Source: Arachidicoccus soli
Lineage (GTDB): Bacteria; Bacteroidota; Bacteroidia; Chitinophagales; Chitinophagaceae
DNA length: 64,000 bases
NCBI RefSeq assembly: GCF_003600625.1
Contig: NZ_CP032489.1
Location: 3,224,001 to 3,288,000, forward strand
Direction of reading: 5' to 3'
Positions 1-8,859 of the stretch are shown piece by piece. The translations under genes and the position numbers were made by a program. The first letter of the stretch is position 1, and each line of letters begins with the position of its first letter. Under the pieces are notes generated by a model that was given only the letters and a program-made list of their open reading frames with translations, was not told the origin of the DNA and did no database searches.

Positions 1-1
1 T

Positions 2-358
2 GTACCGGAAACAGCATTTAACAATAGCTGGATTTTACGTGGAGGCGCTTATTTCACTCCAGACCCTCTGCGCGGAAAATCTTTTTTCTCTAGAGCAAAA
101 TATAGTTTAGGATTTTATACCAGTAAAGATAATTTTGCATTAAATAATGAAGATTATAAAACCAATGCAATAACTTTAGGGCTTGGATTTATGATAAGAA
201 ACTTCAATCGTCTTTCACGGCAATACAGTCTCATGAACACTTCATTAGAAATTGGCCGCAGAGGGGGGAGTAAAAATAATTATACCGAAAACTTCTTTAA
301 ATTCTCCATTGGTTTCTCACTAAGTGACCTTTGGTTTACCAAAAGAAGGTATCAATAG
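2..358 (+). CDS. C-terminal end of an outer-membrane beta-barrel protein (partial)
   Basis: An open frame runs in from the window edge to TAG at 356-358 and gives about 118 residues. They alternate polar and aromatic residues as in a beta-barrel and end with a strand followed by SLSDLWFTKRRYQ. This kind of ending, placed directly before lptC, resembles the outer-membrane proteins found upstream of lptC in Bacteroidota (FadL/OMPP1-like). That assignment rests on memory and context. The stop lies only 4 bases before the lptC ATG, so the two are probably co-translated. The N-terminus is outside the window. Confidence 0.6.
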   Translation, partial: VPETAFNNSWILRGGAYFTPDPLRGKSFFSRAKYSLGFYTSKDNFALNNEDYKTNAITLGLGFMIRNFNRLSRQYSLMNTSLEIGRRGGSKNNYTENFFKFSIGFSLSDLWFTKRRYQ

Positions 359-362
359 AACT

Positions 363-938
363 ATGACAACCTTTTCAAAAAATATTTTTAAAGCAGCATG
401 CTACTTCTTAGCAGGCTGCTTTTTTTTATTGTCTTGCGAAAATGATATCAATGAAGTAAAAGCACTCAATAACCGGGGAATCAACACAGAAGAGGCCACA
501 GACATCGAAAGTTATTTGAGTGTTGGAGGGAAAATCAAAGGAAAACTTACCGCGCCTTTAATGATTAGTACAGAGAAAGATACCACGAGTATGACTTTCC
601 CAAAATCATTAAATGTATCATTTTTCGATTCCACCGGATTGCCTACAAGTTTTGTCTATGCAAAATATGGTATTTATTATAAATCATTGCGAAAGGTTTT
701 ATTAAAGGATAGCGTGATCGCAACGACCATTCAAGGAGATACTCTTACGACCAGTGAATTATGGTGGGATCAAAATACACAGGAGATTTATAGCGACAAA
801 CCATCCTTATTAAAACAAGCCGATCATAGTGTTATCCCAGGACAAGGAGGTTTTCACGCGAAACAAGATTTTAGTGAGTTTATATTTAACAATACCAACA
901 ATGGTATTATTAAACAAGATAGTACGATGACAATGTAA
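363..938 (+). CDS. lptC: LPS export periplasmic protein LptC (lipoprotein)
   Basis: LptC bridges the LptBFG ABC transporter and the periplasmic LptA bridge that carries lipopolysaccharide to the outer membrane. The 191-residue product has a hydrophobic N-terminal segment ending in the lipobox LLSC (Cys about residue 25), then a beta-rich domain with an alternating pattern. Near the end is GQGGFHAKQDFSEFIF, the kind of G-x-G-x-A-x-x-D block seen in Bacteroidota LptC. I chose ATG 363 because it puts the signal peptide at the N-terminus. An in-frame GTG at 324 lies inside the upstream gene and would add 13 residues. A CNNM protein gene follows, as is common in this phylum. Confidence 0.8.
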   Translation: MTTFSKNIFKAACYFLAGCFFLLSCENDINEVKALNNRGINTEEATDIESYLSVGGKIKGKLTAPLMISTEKDTTSMTFPKSLNVSFFDSTGLPTSFVYAKYGIYYKSLRKVLLKDSVIATTIQGDTLTTSELWWDQNTQEIYSDKPSLLKQADHSVIPGQGGFHAKQDFSEFIFNNTNNGIIKQDSTMTM

Positions 939-1090
939 GAATATGGCACCATCATGTCTTTTATTCATGGAAGACATTGATTTATTATTTATCTAAGCAA
1001 TTAATTCTAAACTATATTTTAAGATAGATGTTGAATTAAATAATTAGTTTTAATTTAGCCAACCATTCCGAACTTTATAAAACACCGCCT

Positions 1091-2350
1091 ATGTCTCAGA
1101 TAAGTGCACTAGTGGGTATTATTATTACGCTTTTACTCATCTTGTTTTTTGCAGGTATGGAAGCTGCATTTTTGACGGCCAATAGATTAAATATTGAATT
1201 AAAGAAAAAACAAGGAATCAGTGAAGGTATTTTATCTTCTCGCTTTGCAGATAACCCCACTTCATTTATTGGCACTAGCGTATTTGGTACACTTTTGTCC
1301 TTGGTTTTTTACGGTTTATTCTTCAACGACTTTTTCAATCATGTGTTCTGGCAAAAGACAAATTTTCATAATGAAAATTTACAACTCCTATTCAACACAG
1401 TCATTTCCACTGTCTTTATTGTTTTCTTCGGAAGATTCTTAGCAAGGCTCTTTTTCAACCGTAATGATAAATTATTTCATAGCCTGCTTTCTTTCTTTAG
1501 TATATTCTTCAACCTATTCAATAAACTGATAAAACTATTTATTAGTTTTTCAAATGGTATACTTAAATACCTATTCAACATTCGCTTAAAACCCGAGAAG
1601 CAACCTTTCGGCCGCATGCAAGTAGAGCATTTGTTTCAGCAAGCTAAAGATGCAGAAGGCATTAGTAATCAAGACTTAAATACTTATTTATTTGAAAATG
1701 CACTGACCTTACCAAATATTAAAATAAGGCAATGTTTAGTGCCACGTACGGAGATTATTGGCATCCCTATAGAGACGACAATCAGTAATTTGCAAAAAGA
1801 ATTTATAAAAAACACCCAGAGTAAGCTAATAGTTTATGAAAAATCCATAGACAATATATTAGGCTATGTAACGCAGCAAAGTCTTTTTACCAATCCTGCA
1901 TCAATGCGTGAAATATTGCAAACCATTTTTACAGTACCGGAAAGTATGAACATTATAGATCTGCTTACCCGTTTTTCTAAGGAACGCAAAAGTATTGCTT
2001 GGGTAGTTGACGAATTTGGCGGTACAGCAGGTATCATTACTGTTGAAGATATTCTTGCTGAACTATTTGGTGCAACACAGAATGATTTGAATAAAGATTT
2101 ATTAGTAGAACAAAGGGTTGCAGAAAATGAGTTTGTTTTTTCTTGCAGGTTAGAATTGGCATATTTAAATGAAAAATATGATTTTCAATTTCCTGAAAAC
2201 AGATCTGAAACACTCTCCGGATATATCATTAAGGAACACAAAGGCATCCCTAAACAGAAAGAACGCATCTTTATCGGTGATTATGAATTTGATATTATCA
2301 GCGTTACTGATACGCGTATTGGCACAGTTAAAATGAGAATTTTGCGGTAA
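1091..2350 (+). CDS. CNNM/CBS domain membrane protein (CorC/HlyC type, GldE-like)
   Basis: This 419-residue protein has the architecture of the CorC/HlyC/CNNM family. An N-terminal DUF21 region (about 1-175) holds several hydrophobic segments, starting with VGIIITLLLILFFAGMEAAF. A CBS pair follows (about 205-330), with VVDEFGGTAGIITVEDILAE as its second-motif signature, and then a C-terminal transporter-associated domain. The family is linked to magnesium or other cation transport. In gliding Bacteroidota a member is called GldE, but I cannot tell whether this copy serves motility. It follows lptC after a 152-base gap and ends before a strong bidirectional terminator. Confidence 0.85.
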   Translation: MSQISALVGIIITLLLILFFAGMEAAFLTANRLNIELKKKQGISEGILSSRFADNPTSFIGTSVFGTLLSLVFYGLFFNDFFNHVFWQKTNFHNENLQLLFNTVISTVFIVFFGRFLARLFFNRNDKLFHSLLSFFSIFFNLFNKLIKLFISFSNGILKYLFNIRLKPEKQPFGRMQVEHLFQQAKDAEGISNQDLNTYLFENALTLPNIKIRQCLVPRTEIIGIPIETTISNLQKEFIKNTQSKLIVYEKSIDNILGYVTQQSLFTNPASMREILQTIFTVPESMNIIDLLTRFSKERKSIAWVVDEFGGTAGIITVEDILAELFGATQNDLNKDLLVEQRVAENEFVFSCRLELAYLNEKYDFQFPENRSETLSGYIIKEHKGIPKQKERIFIGDYEFDIISVTDTRIGTVKMRILR

Positions 2351-2380
2351 TTCACATTTACTCTAAAGAGATTCGTAAAT

Positions 2381-2420
2381 AAAAAGTGCCGCACAATTAA
2401 ATTTTATGCGGCACTTTTTA
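2381..2420. terminator. Bidirectional intrinsic terminator
   Basis: A perfect 13-bp stem (AAAAAGTGCCGCA paired with TGCGGCACTTTTT) encloses a 14-base AT loop. It has A-runs and T-runs on both sides, so it can end both the CNNM gene on the plus strand and the DUF3098 gene on the minus strand. Confidence 0.9.
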
Positions 2421-2435
2421 TTTCAAAAGAATATT

Positions 2436-2690
2436 TTATTTAGATACGTTTTTGGGTTTCTTTAAAATGGCAAATATTTCAATACCAAAACCCAATAGTA
2501 TTACAATAGGGGCAACGGTAATACGCCTAAAGCTATAAACCAAGTTGGTATCAAATACTTTTGGATCCATATTTTCGCCACCTGACATCAAAATCATACC
2601 CAAAGCAATAACAATCGCTCCGATAATCATCCAACGAATATTATCTTTCGTAAAATTTAATCCACCTTTTGGTTGAGTATTATTTTCCAT
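2436..2690 (-). CDS. DUF3098 family small membrane protein
   Basis: An 84-residue protein with two hydrophobic segments: WMIIGAIVIALGMILMSGG near residue 20, and VAPIVILLGFGIEIFAIL near the C-terminus. This is the DUF3098 pattern of Bacteroidota; function unknown. It lies just downstream of ftsX on the same strand. In this phylum DUF3098 often sits between ftsX and uppP, but here uppP is absent and a terminator follows. ATG 2690 is preferred; an in-frame ATG at 2711 would add seven residues. Confidence 0.8.
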   Translation of the reverse strand: MENNTQPKGGLNFTKDNIRWMIIGAIVIALGMILMSGGENMDPKVFDTNLVYSFRRITVAPIVILLGFGIEIFAILKKPKNVSK

Positions 2691-2738
2691 CAATTTTATT
2701 TTGAAGAACAAATATGCAATATTATTTTGAAAGTACCA

Positions 2739-3614
2739 CTAATACAAATCATCTAATCTAGATTTTAAGTACTTATTGACACTCCTATTCGTACTAAACC
2801 AAGAAATAAGCACCCCAAACACCAACATGCAGGCGTATAAAAGATAGTTTAATTTTTCGTCCTCTACCCTTCCAATCTCCGGAAAACGATCTCTTGTCCA
2901 ATTGACTAAAATAATCATCACTACGATAGATATGAGTGCACTTATAAGACCATTTAATACAGCACGATTATTCATTGGTCTGGCTATAAATTTACGTGTA
3001 GCGCCTACCATCTGCATAGTTTTAATCAAGAAACGGTTGCTATACATCGTTAATTTAATTGTATTGTCGATACTTACAACGACCATTATACCCAATCCAA
3101 TCATTACGACTAAAAATATCAACCCCAGCTTATTTACAATATTACTCATAGAGCTTACAAGGGTTTTAGGGTAATCTATTCCTGAAAGCTGGGAACCAAA
3201 TTGCTGCATCAAATCATTGGATATTTTCGCCAAACTATCTTTATTTACATATTCTGCCCTTGCATAAAAATTGATACTTTCCGGGAGTGGGTTGTAATCT
3301 AAAATTTTATCCCAATCCTCATTATTATCTTGATTCCAGATTTCTTTAGCCTTCTCTTTATCAATGTAACGCACATTTTTGGCATAAGGTTGAGACTCAA
3401 TAAAGTTTTGAATTTTTGCAATAGAATCTTTTCCTGCAACATTCAAATAAGCGCATACTTCTATTTGCTCCTGAAAATTATTGCCCATTGCTTTTAGGTT
3501 CAAAAAAATCCAACTCATCACACCCATTAATAGCAAGACTATCGAGATGCCTACAATACTGAGAATTGAATTTGATTTCTTTTTGCGTTTAGGAATATTG
3601 CTGTTTTCTGACAT
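2739..3614 (-). CDS. ftsX: Cell division protein FtsX
   Basis: FtsX is the membrane subunit of the FtsEX complex, which activates peptidoglycan hydrolases at the septum. The 291-residue product has the family layout: a cytoplasmic basic N-terminus (PKRKKKSN), a first membrane helix (about 17-40), a periplasmic domain (about 45-160), and then three more helices, including LGLIFLVVMIGLGIMVVVSI and the C-terminal LLYACMLVFGVLISWF. ftsE is not in the window. It is co-directional with DUF3098, and divergent from leuS across a 204-base region that holds promoter-like sequences for both. Confidence 0.9.
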   Translation of the reverse strand: MSENSNIPKRKKKSNSILSIVGISIVLLLMGVMSWIFLNLKAMGNNFQEQIEVCAYLNVAGKDSIAKIQNFIESQPYAKNVRYIDKEKAKEIWNQDNNEDWDKILDYNPLPESINFYARAEYVNKDSLAKISNDLMQQFGSQLSGIDYPKTLVSSMSNIVNKLGLIFLVVMIGLGIMVVVSIDNTIKLTMYSNRFLIKTMQMVGATRKFIARPMNNRAVLNGLISALISIVVMIILVNWTRDRFPEIGRVEDEKLNYLLYACMLVFGVLISWFSTNRSVNKYLKSRLDDLY

Positions 3615-3716
3615 CGCCTATTTTTCAATATAAAATTTAAAAGTAAAGACCGAAGATAACTATGTAAGCTTTCTTTTGAAAAATAACTATATAAAATATC
3701 AAACGGTAGTTGCAAA

Positions 3717-3748
3717 TTTAATCTTTACATACTAAAGACGTACATTTG
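3717..3748 (+). promoter_or_regulatory. Promoter-like sequence upstream of leuS
   Basis: A -7 box TACATTTG (3741-3748) lies 20 bases after TTTA (3717-3720), close to the Bacteroidota consensus TTTG-N19/20-TAnnTTTG. The expected leader to the leuS start is about 65 bases. On the other strand TAAATTTG (3713-3720) could serve ftsX. Confidence 0.45.
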
Positions 3749-3818
3749 CCATCAAATTTTTTAATATTCCTATATTTAAAAATATTTTGATTTTTTACTT
3801 TTAATTTTTGACTTGGAA

Positions 3819-6584
3819 ATGGAGTATAATTTTCGCCAGATTGAGAAAAAATGGCAACAACAATGGAAAGACACGCAGGCATACAAAGTAGTTAACAACT
3901 TTGAAAAACCTAAATATTATGTGTTGGATATGTTTCCGTACCCCAGCGGAGCAGGCTTGCATGTGGGTCATCCATTGGGATATATTGCCAGTGATATTTA
4001 TGCAAGATTCAAAAGATTAAAGGGCTTTAATGTGTTGCACCCAATGGGTTATGACGCATTTGGTTTGCCTGCCGAACAATATGCAATCGAACACGGCGTA
4101 CATCCGGCAGTCTCCACTAAAAGAAATATCGAGACATTTGAAGCACAGCTTAACAACATTGGTTTTTGTTACGATTGGTCACGTAAAGTAAATACGAGCG
4201 AACCAAATTATTATACATGGACACAATGGATTTTCTTACAATTATTTAAAAGCTTCTATAACAAGATTGATCAAAAAGCAGAACCTATCAGTGTTTTAGA
4301 AGAAATATTTTCTCAGGAAGGAAACAAAAATCATGAATGTCCGGGAGACGACTCGATAAAATTTTCCGCAAAGGATTGGGGTAACTTTTCCGAAAAAGAA
4401 AAGCAAGATATTCTCATGAATTATCGCTTGGCATTTTGTGGTTACGGTGAAGTAAACTGGTGTGAAGCTTTAGGAACGGTATTGGCAAATGACGAGGTTG
4501 TAAACGGTGTGAGCGAACGTGGGGGTTTTCCGGTAGAGAAAAAGAAGCTGCGTCAGTGGTATTTGCGTATTACCGATTATGCGGATCGTTTACTTCAAGG
4601 CTTAGAAACTGTTGATTTCAGCGACGCCATGAAAGAAATGCAAAGCAATTGGATTGGCAAAAGTTCTGGAGCAGAAATTACTTTCGAGATCGAAAGTGAA
4701 CGACAAAAAGTAAAAAACTTCACTGCCTATACCACAAGACCTGATACAATTATGGGTGTTGACTTTTGTGTATTAGCGCCGGAGTTAGATTATATTTTAG
4801 AAATCGCATCTGCCCAGCAAAAAGAGGAAGTAGAAAAATATATTGCCTATGTAAAAAGTCGAAGCGAACGCGAGCGTATGGCCGAAAAACGCATCACTGG
4901 ATGCTTTACAGGCGCGTATGCCATCAATCCTTTTGATAAAACTAAGAAAATAGCTATTTATATCTCTGAATATGTTTTAGCCGGTTATGGTACAGGAGCT
5001 ATTATGGCAGTGCCTTGCGGCGATGAGCGCGATTTTAAATTTGCAAAACATTTTAATATTCCTATTACCAATATTATCGGCAAATATTTTGATGGCGTCA
5101 ATGCCAATCCTACCAAAGAAGCAACGCTGGAAAACAGTGGTTTCTTAAACGGTTTGCCAATGCGCAAAGCAATGGAAATAGTCATCGAAAAGCTGGCAGA
5201 AAAAGGCATTGGTAAACGCAAAATAAACTACCGCATGCGCGATGCGGCTTTTAGTCGTCAACGATATTGGGGGGAACCTTTTCCCATTATTTGGAAAGAT
5301 GGCATTGCTATTCCTTTGGAGGAAAAAGAATTGCCTTTGTTATTACCCGAAGTAGAAAAATATGGTCCAGGTGCAAATGGTGAAGGACCACTATCTAACA
5401 TTGAAAGCTGGACAGAACGTGGATTAGAAACGAATACGATGCCAGGCTATGCAGGCAGCAGTTGGTATTTTTTGCGTTATATGGATCCGCATAACAACGA
5501 AAGTTTCTGTGACAAAAAAGCCAGCGATTATTGGAACCAGGTAGATGTTTACATTGGCGGTACAGAGCACGCCGTGGGACATTTGTTGTACAGCCGTTTG
5601 TGGACAAAAGTTTTATTTGACCTGGGACATTTATCTTTTCAGGAACCGTTTAAGAAATTGATAAATCAGGGAATGATTCAGGGAAGTTCAAGGTTTGTGT
5701 ACAGAATTCACGGGACAAATAAGTTCATATCTTCAGGAATAATTAATAATGAAGAAATAGATAAAATTCACGTTGACGTAAATATTGTCGATGGACTTGA
5801 ATTAGATACAGAAAAATTCAAGCAATGGAAAAACGGAGAGTTTGCCAATGCAGCATTTATCTTAGAAAATGGCAAATATATCTGTGGGACGGAAGTAGAA
5901 AAAATGTCCAAATCAAAATTCAATACGGTTAATCCCGATGATTTAGTTGAACGTTTTGGGGCCGATACTTTCCGCATGTATGAGATGTTCTTAGGGCCGG
6001 TAGAACAATCCAAGCCTTGGGATACCAAAGGCATTGAAGGGGTACATCGTTTCTTGAAAAAACTATGGCGTTTGTTCTTTGATGAAATAAAATGTAAAGT
6101 TTGGAATGAAGAAAAACCAACAGACGCTGACTTAAAAATCCTGCACAAAGCCATTCAAAAAATTGAAAGTGATACCGAGCGCTTTTCTTTTAATACAGCA
6201 GTCTCGGCATTTATGGTTTGTGTAAATGATTTGCAAGATGCTAAATGTTATAAGAAAGAAATATTGGAGAAAGTATTAATAATGTTGACTCCATATGCAC
6301 CTCATATTGCAGAAGAATTGTGGCATGCATTAGGTAATACAACAACGATTTTAGATGCTGAATTTCCAAAGTTTGAAGCAAAATACATAAAGGAATCAGC
6401 CAAGAATTATCCTGTAAGTATCAATGGTAAAATGCGCACCAACATGGAGTTCCCGCTGGATGCCACACAAGAAGAAGTGGAAAAAGCAGTTTTAGGAAAT
6501 GAAGTTATTCAAAAGTGGATAGAAGATAAGCCTGTCAAGAAATTTATTTTTGTAAAAGGGAAAATGATAAATTTGGTTATTTAA
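3819..6584 (+). CDS. leuS: Leucine--tRNA ligase
   Basis: LeuRS charges tRNA-Leu with leucine. The 921-residue class I enzyme shows the HIGH-type motif in PSGAGLHVGHPLGY, the CP1 editing-domain signature TTRPDTIMGVDF, and the KMSKS loop in VEKMSKSKFNTVNPDD. Length fits Bacteroidota LeuRS, which carries extra inserted segments. The frame extends 6 bases upstream to a TTG, but ATG 3819 gives the usual MEYNF start. The gene stands alone, with the divergent ftsX upstream and a convergent methyltransferase gene downstream. Confidence 0.97.
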   Translation: MEYNFRQIEKKWQQQWKDTQAYKVVNNFEKPKYYVLDMFPYPSGAGLHVGHPLGYIASDIYARFKRLKGFNVLHPMGYDAFGLPAEQYAIEHGVHPAVSTKRNIETFEAQLNNIGFCYDWSRKVNTSEPNYYTWTQWIFLQLFKSFYNKIDQKAEPISVLEEIFSQEGNKNHECPGDDSIKFSAKDWGNFSEKEKQDILMNYRLAFCGYGEVNWCEALGTVLANDEVVNGVSERGGFPVEKKKLRQWYLRITDYADRLLQGLETVDFSDAMKEMQSNWIGKSSGAEITFEIESERQKVKNFTAYTTRPDTIMGVDFCVLAPELDYILEIASAQQKEEVEKYIAYVKSRSERERMAEKRITGCFTGAYAINPFDKTKKIAIYISEYVLAGYGTGAIMAVPCGDERDFKFAKHFNIPITNIIGKYFDGVNANPTKEATLENSGFLNGLPMRKAMEIVIEKLAEKGIGKRKINYRMRDAAFSRQRYWGEPFPIIWKDGIAIPLEEKELPLLLPEVEKYGPGANGEGPLSNIESWTERGLETNTMPGYAGSSWYFLRYMDPHNNESFCDKKASDYWNQVDVYIGGTEHAVGHLLYSRLWTKVLFDLGHLSFQEPFKKLINQGMIQGSSRFVYRIHGTNKFISSGIINNEEIDKIHVDVNIVDGLELDTEKFKQWKNGEFANAAFILENGKYICGTEVEKMSKSKFNTVNPDDLVERFGADTFRMYEMFLGPVEQSKPWDTKGIEGVHRFLKKLWRLFFDEIKCKVWNEEKPTDADLKILHKAIQKIESDTERFSFNTAVSAFMVCVNDLQDAKCYKKEILEKVLIMLTPYAPHIAEELWHALGNTTTILDAEFPKFEAKYIKESAKNYPVSINGKMRTNMEFPLDATQEEVEKAVLGNEVIQKWIEDKPVKKFIFVKGKMINLVI

Positions 6585-6658
6585 TGGTAAACTATTAATT
6601 CGTTAATATTTAATGAGGATTTCAACTTTATTCATTCTCACATTCCATTCAACATTAT

Positions 6659-7129
6659 TTACAGCCATCTTCTTACGTTTTTTTTGTAATTTTTGTATTC
6701 GTGACCAAACTTTCTACGCAAATATGCTTCTTCTCTTTTGATTACGTACAAGTTGATAATGAGCGCTAATACAGGCATCACTATAAATGTCCAAAGATTG
6801 CCATACAATAAGGCAAAACCCAAATATAAAAAGTAAAACCCTATATACATAGGGTTGCGGCTAAACGCATATACACCATTGGTTTGTAAAGTTCTTGCAG
6901 GTCTTATAGTCACTACAGTATTGCAAGATCGAATAAATTGAACCCAAGCAGGTATTATATGTGCTATACCCGCCACCAAGAAAATCCAGCCTACAATGCG
7001 CGCAGCTTGTGTATGCAAAATCTCAAAATCAAAAGGCGCTGCGCTTTGTAATAAATAGGAGAAGAAGAAAAAGGCAATATAAAATAATGGCACCGGAATA
7101 TATATGCCTGGATGGTCTTGGTTACTCAT
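6659..7129 (-). CDS. Isoprenylcysteine carboxyl methyltransferase-like membrane protein
   Basis: A 156-residue polytopic membrane protein with about four hydrophobic segments. The C-terminal half carries the ICMT/PEMT signature: SRNPMYIGFYFLYLGFALL, then KREEAYLRRKFGHEYKNYKK, where the RNPMY and E-x-x-L-x-x-x-F-G-x-x-Y elements form the SAM-binding region. The family methylates prenylated cysteines or phospholipids; the substrate here is unknown. The gene stands alone and no clear promoter box was found. Confidence 0.8.
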   Translation of the reverse strand: MSNQDHPGIYIPVPLFYIAFFFFSYLLQSAAPFDFEILHTQAARIVGWIFLVAGIAHIIPAWVQFIRSCNTVVTIRPARTLQTNGVYAFSRNPMYIGFYFLYLGFALLYGNLWTFIVMPVLALIINLYVIKREEAYLRRKFGHEYKNYKKNVRRWL

Positions 7130-7545
7130 GACTTTTGTTTAAAAAATAGGCTATGGATATTTCTAATTAAATTTCCGAAAATTTAGTTAGAAGAACAAAT
7201 ATTTGCTTAAAATTCTTCTCCAAAATATCAATGATTTAACATATCAATTAATAGCAGGAATAGGAAAAACTTTACCAAAAGAAATAGTTTAGACAAGTAT
7301 AATAATTGAATAGTATGCTCACCAGATATGATTGAATATAAATGGGAAAAGTTCAAAAACTGAACTTTTCCCATTTATTATATTCCTCTCAAAAAAAGAT
7401 AAATAAAAAGTCTGTTACCCATTTCGAGAAACTAGTGCTAGACACTAAGTTGATTATAAGAAATTCCAGTAAAAAAAGATAAAAGATGAGGAATAAATCT
7501 ATGAAAACATAAGGAGCTGAATATTTAAATTAAGGGTTTATAACT
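7130..7545. other. 416-base gap without a gene
   Basis: No convincing open frame or RNA gene is visible between the methyltransferase gene and rimM. The only clear structure is the 18-bp hairpin at 7338-7378. The rest is AT-rich and unstructured. Confidence 0.6.
7338..7378. terminator. Long perfect hairpin, probable terminator of rimM transcription
   Basis: An 18-bp perfect stem (7338-7355 with 7361-7378) closes a five-base loop, AAAAC. The core is TGGGAAAAGTTCA with its complement, flanked by AT. It lies about 170 bases downstream of the rimM stop codon, on the minus strand. There is no long T-run on either side, so termination is likely but not certain. Confidence 0.6.
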
Positions 7546-8064
7546 CTATGCTGATAAATAAATTTCAAGCAGCCCATCTGGTAAACTTACATGCACTTCT
7601 TGTTTTTTTCTATCTATTTTATTTAAGGTTTCACTATGCAAAGGAATTAGCACTTCTTTTTCCTGATAAGTGACTCTTAATAAAACCTGATGTGGTTGTT
7701 CAATTACTTCTTCCACTTTGGCAAGTGGTTTTTCTTCATTAAAGACCATATAGCCAATTAATGCAATGGGCGAAGCAGCATCCGCAATTTTTGCAAAATC
7801 TTCATGCCGCAACCATATATTCTTCTTTATAAATCTGTGTGCCGATTCTTTAGAATTTATTCCTTCACATTTTAAAAGTAGCTCATTCGTATTTTTTGCA
7901 GTCGATTTTTCTATAAAATAAGGAATATAAACACCTTTAGCTTCCTCAATAAAGATAGCTTCTACCTCTTTCAAGACTAGTTTTTTAGACAATGCATGTT
8001 GCACAACGATATCCCCATTTGTGCCATGAGTAGCTACCACCTTTCCAATATGAATATAATCCAC
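7546..8064 (-). CDS. rimM: Ribosome maturation factor RimM
   Basis: RimM assists maturation of the 30S head domain and binds protein S19. The 172-residue product begins with the typical IGKVVATHGTNGDIVV stretch of the N-terminal barrel. It ends in a PRC-barrel domain containing the run KEVLIPLHSETLNKID, near the usual E-x-x-IP signature. rpsP lies 207 bases upstream on the same strand, as in many bacteria, but a strong hairpin separates the two (8224-8254), so rimM may be expressed separately or by read-through. Confidence 0.93.
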   Translation of the reverse strand: MDYIHIGKVVATHGTNGDIVVQHALSKKLVLKEVEAIFIEEAKGVYIPYFIEKSTAKNTNELLLKCEGINSKESAHRFIKKNIWLRHEDFAKIADAASPIALIGYMVFNEEKPLAKVEEVIEQPHQVLLRVTYQEKEVLIPLHSETLNKIDRKKQEVHVSLPDGLLEIYLSA

Positions 8065-8223
8065 TTATATTTGTTTTTATTTGAAAATACAATGCATATA
8101 TATATATAAACATTCAATCCTATCATCCCGATACTTTTCTGTAATTACTCCTATCCAAGATTTCAATCGAAATTGAAAAAAATGTCCTTTAATGCGACCA
8201 ATACTTCTTCTATTTGCTCTAAT

Positions 8224-8254
8224 AAAATAGCCACGGAAAATCCGTGGCTATTTT
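8224..8254. terminator. Intrinsic terminator between rpsP and rimM
   Basis: A 14-bp stem (AAAATAGCCACGGA with its complement) closes a three-base loop and has T-rich sequence on both sides. It lies 17 bases downstream of the rpsP stop on the minus strand, the right place to end an rpsP transcript before rimM. Confidence 0.85.
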
Positions 8255-8270
8255 CTTTTCTCTTAAAAAA

Positions 8271-8759
8271 CTAAGCTTCTGTTGAAGGAGTTTCTTCAGA
8301 AGAAGCCTCAGCTACCGGGGCTGTTGCTTCTGCTTTTGGTGCTTCTTCTACTTTCTTCACTACAGGGCGGTGACGATTTTCGCGCTGTTGTTTTTTATGC
8401 TCTTCCTGGCGTTTAACAACTGTTGCTTCATGTTCAGCATACCACTCTTGAAATTTAGTCATAGCAGCAGCTTCATCAAACAAACCTAATTTTACACCTC
8501 TCAATAAATGTTTCAAATATAAAACACCTTTGAAAGATAAAATTGTGCGTACAGTATCTGTAGGTTGCGCACCTTTATGTAACCACTCTAATGCTTTTTG
8601 GCGATCTAACTGAATAGTAGCTGGAACAGTTAAAGGGTTGTAAGTTCCCAACTTCTGGATAAACTTACCGTCTCTTGGAGAGCGAGCGTCTGCTACTACA
8701 ATAAAGTAAAATGGGCGCTTCTTGCTTCCGTGTCTTTGTAATCTAATTTTTACTGCCAT
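8271..8759 (-). CDS. rpsP: 30S ribosomal protein S16 with C-terminal extension
   Basis: S16 is a primary assembly protein of the 30S body. The first 80 or so residues carry the signature [21 protein letters not shown] and the block KLGTYNPL. The protein is 162 residues, about twice the usual size. The excess is a basic region ([16 protein letters not shown]) followed by a low-complexity tail of Ala, Glu, Pro and Thr. Such tails occur in other Bacteroidota S16 proteins. A consensus promoter lies 54 bases upstream and a terminator follows. Confidence 0.95.
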   Translation of the reverse strand: MAVKIRLQRHGSKKRPFYFIVVADARSPRDGKFIQKLGTYNPLTVPATIQLDRQKALEWLHKGAQPTDTVRTILSFKGVLYLKHLLRGVKLGLFDEAAAMTKFQEWYAEHEATVVKRQEEHKKQQRENRHRPVVKKVEEAPKAEATAPVAEASSEETPSTEA

Positions 8760-8812
8760 CTTAAATAGAAATTTAAAGGCTAAAGGATTTGGTTAAAAAA
8801 AATTTTGGAAGG

Positions 8813-8844
8813 CAAAGGTAATTATTTAAGTCAATTAATCCAAA
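8813..8844 (-). promoter_or_regulatory. rpsP promoter (Bacteroidota type)
   Basis: Reading the minus strand, TTTG (8841-8844), a 20-base spacer and TACCTTTG (8813-8820) match the Bacteroidota consensus exactly. The predicted start of transcription is near 8806, giving a leader of about 47 bases. Confidence 0.75.
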
Positions 8845-8859
8845 CAGAAATTCACTTTT

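Noticed and set aside
954-977. Hairpin ATGTCTT/AAGACAT after lptC as a terminator
   Set aside because: Seven AT-rich base pairs with a ten-base loop and no clear T-run; too weak to call.
8092-8108. Short TA-rich repeat upstream of rimM
   Set aside because: A simple AT microsatellite of under 20 bases; nothing links it to a function.
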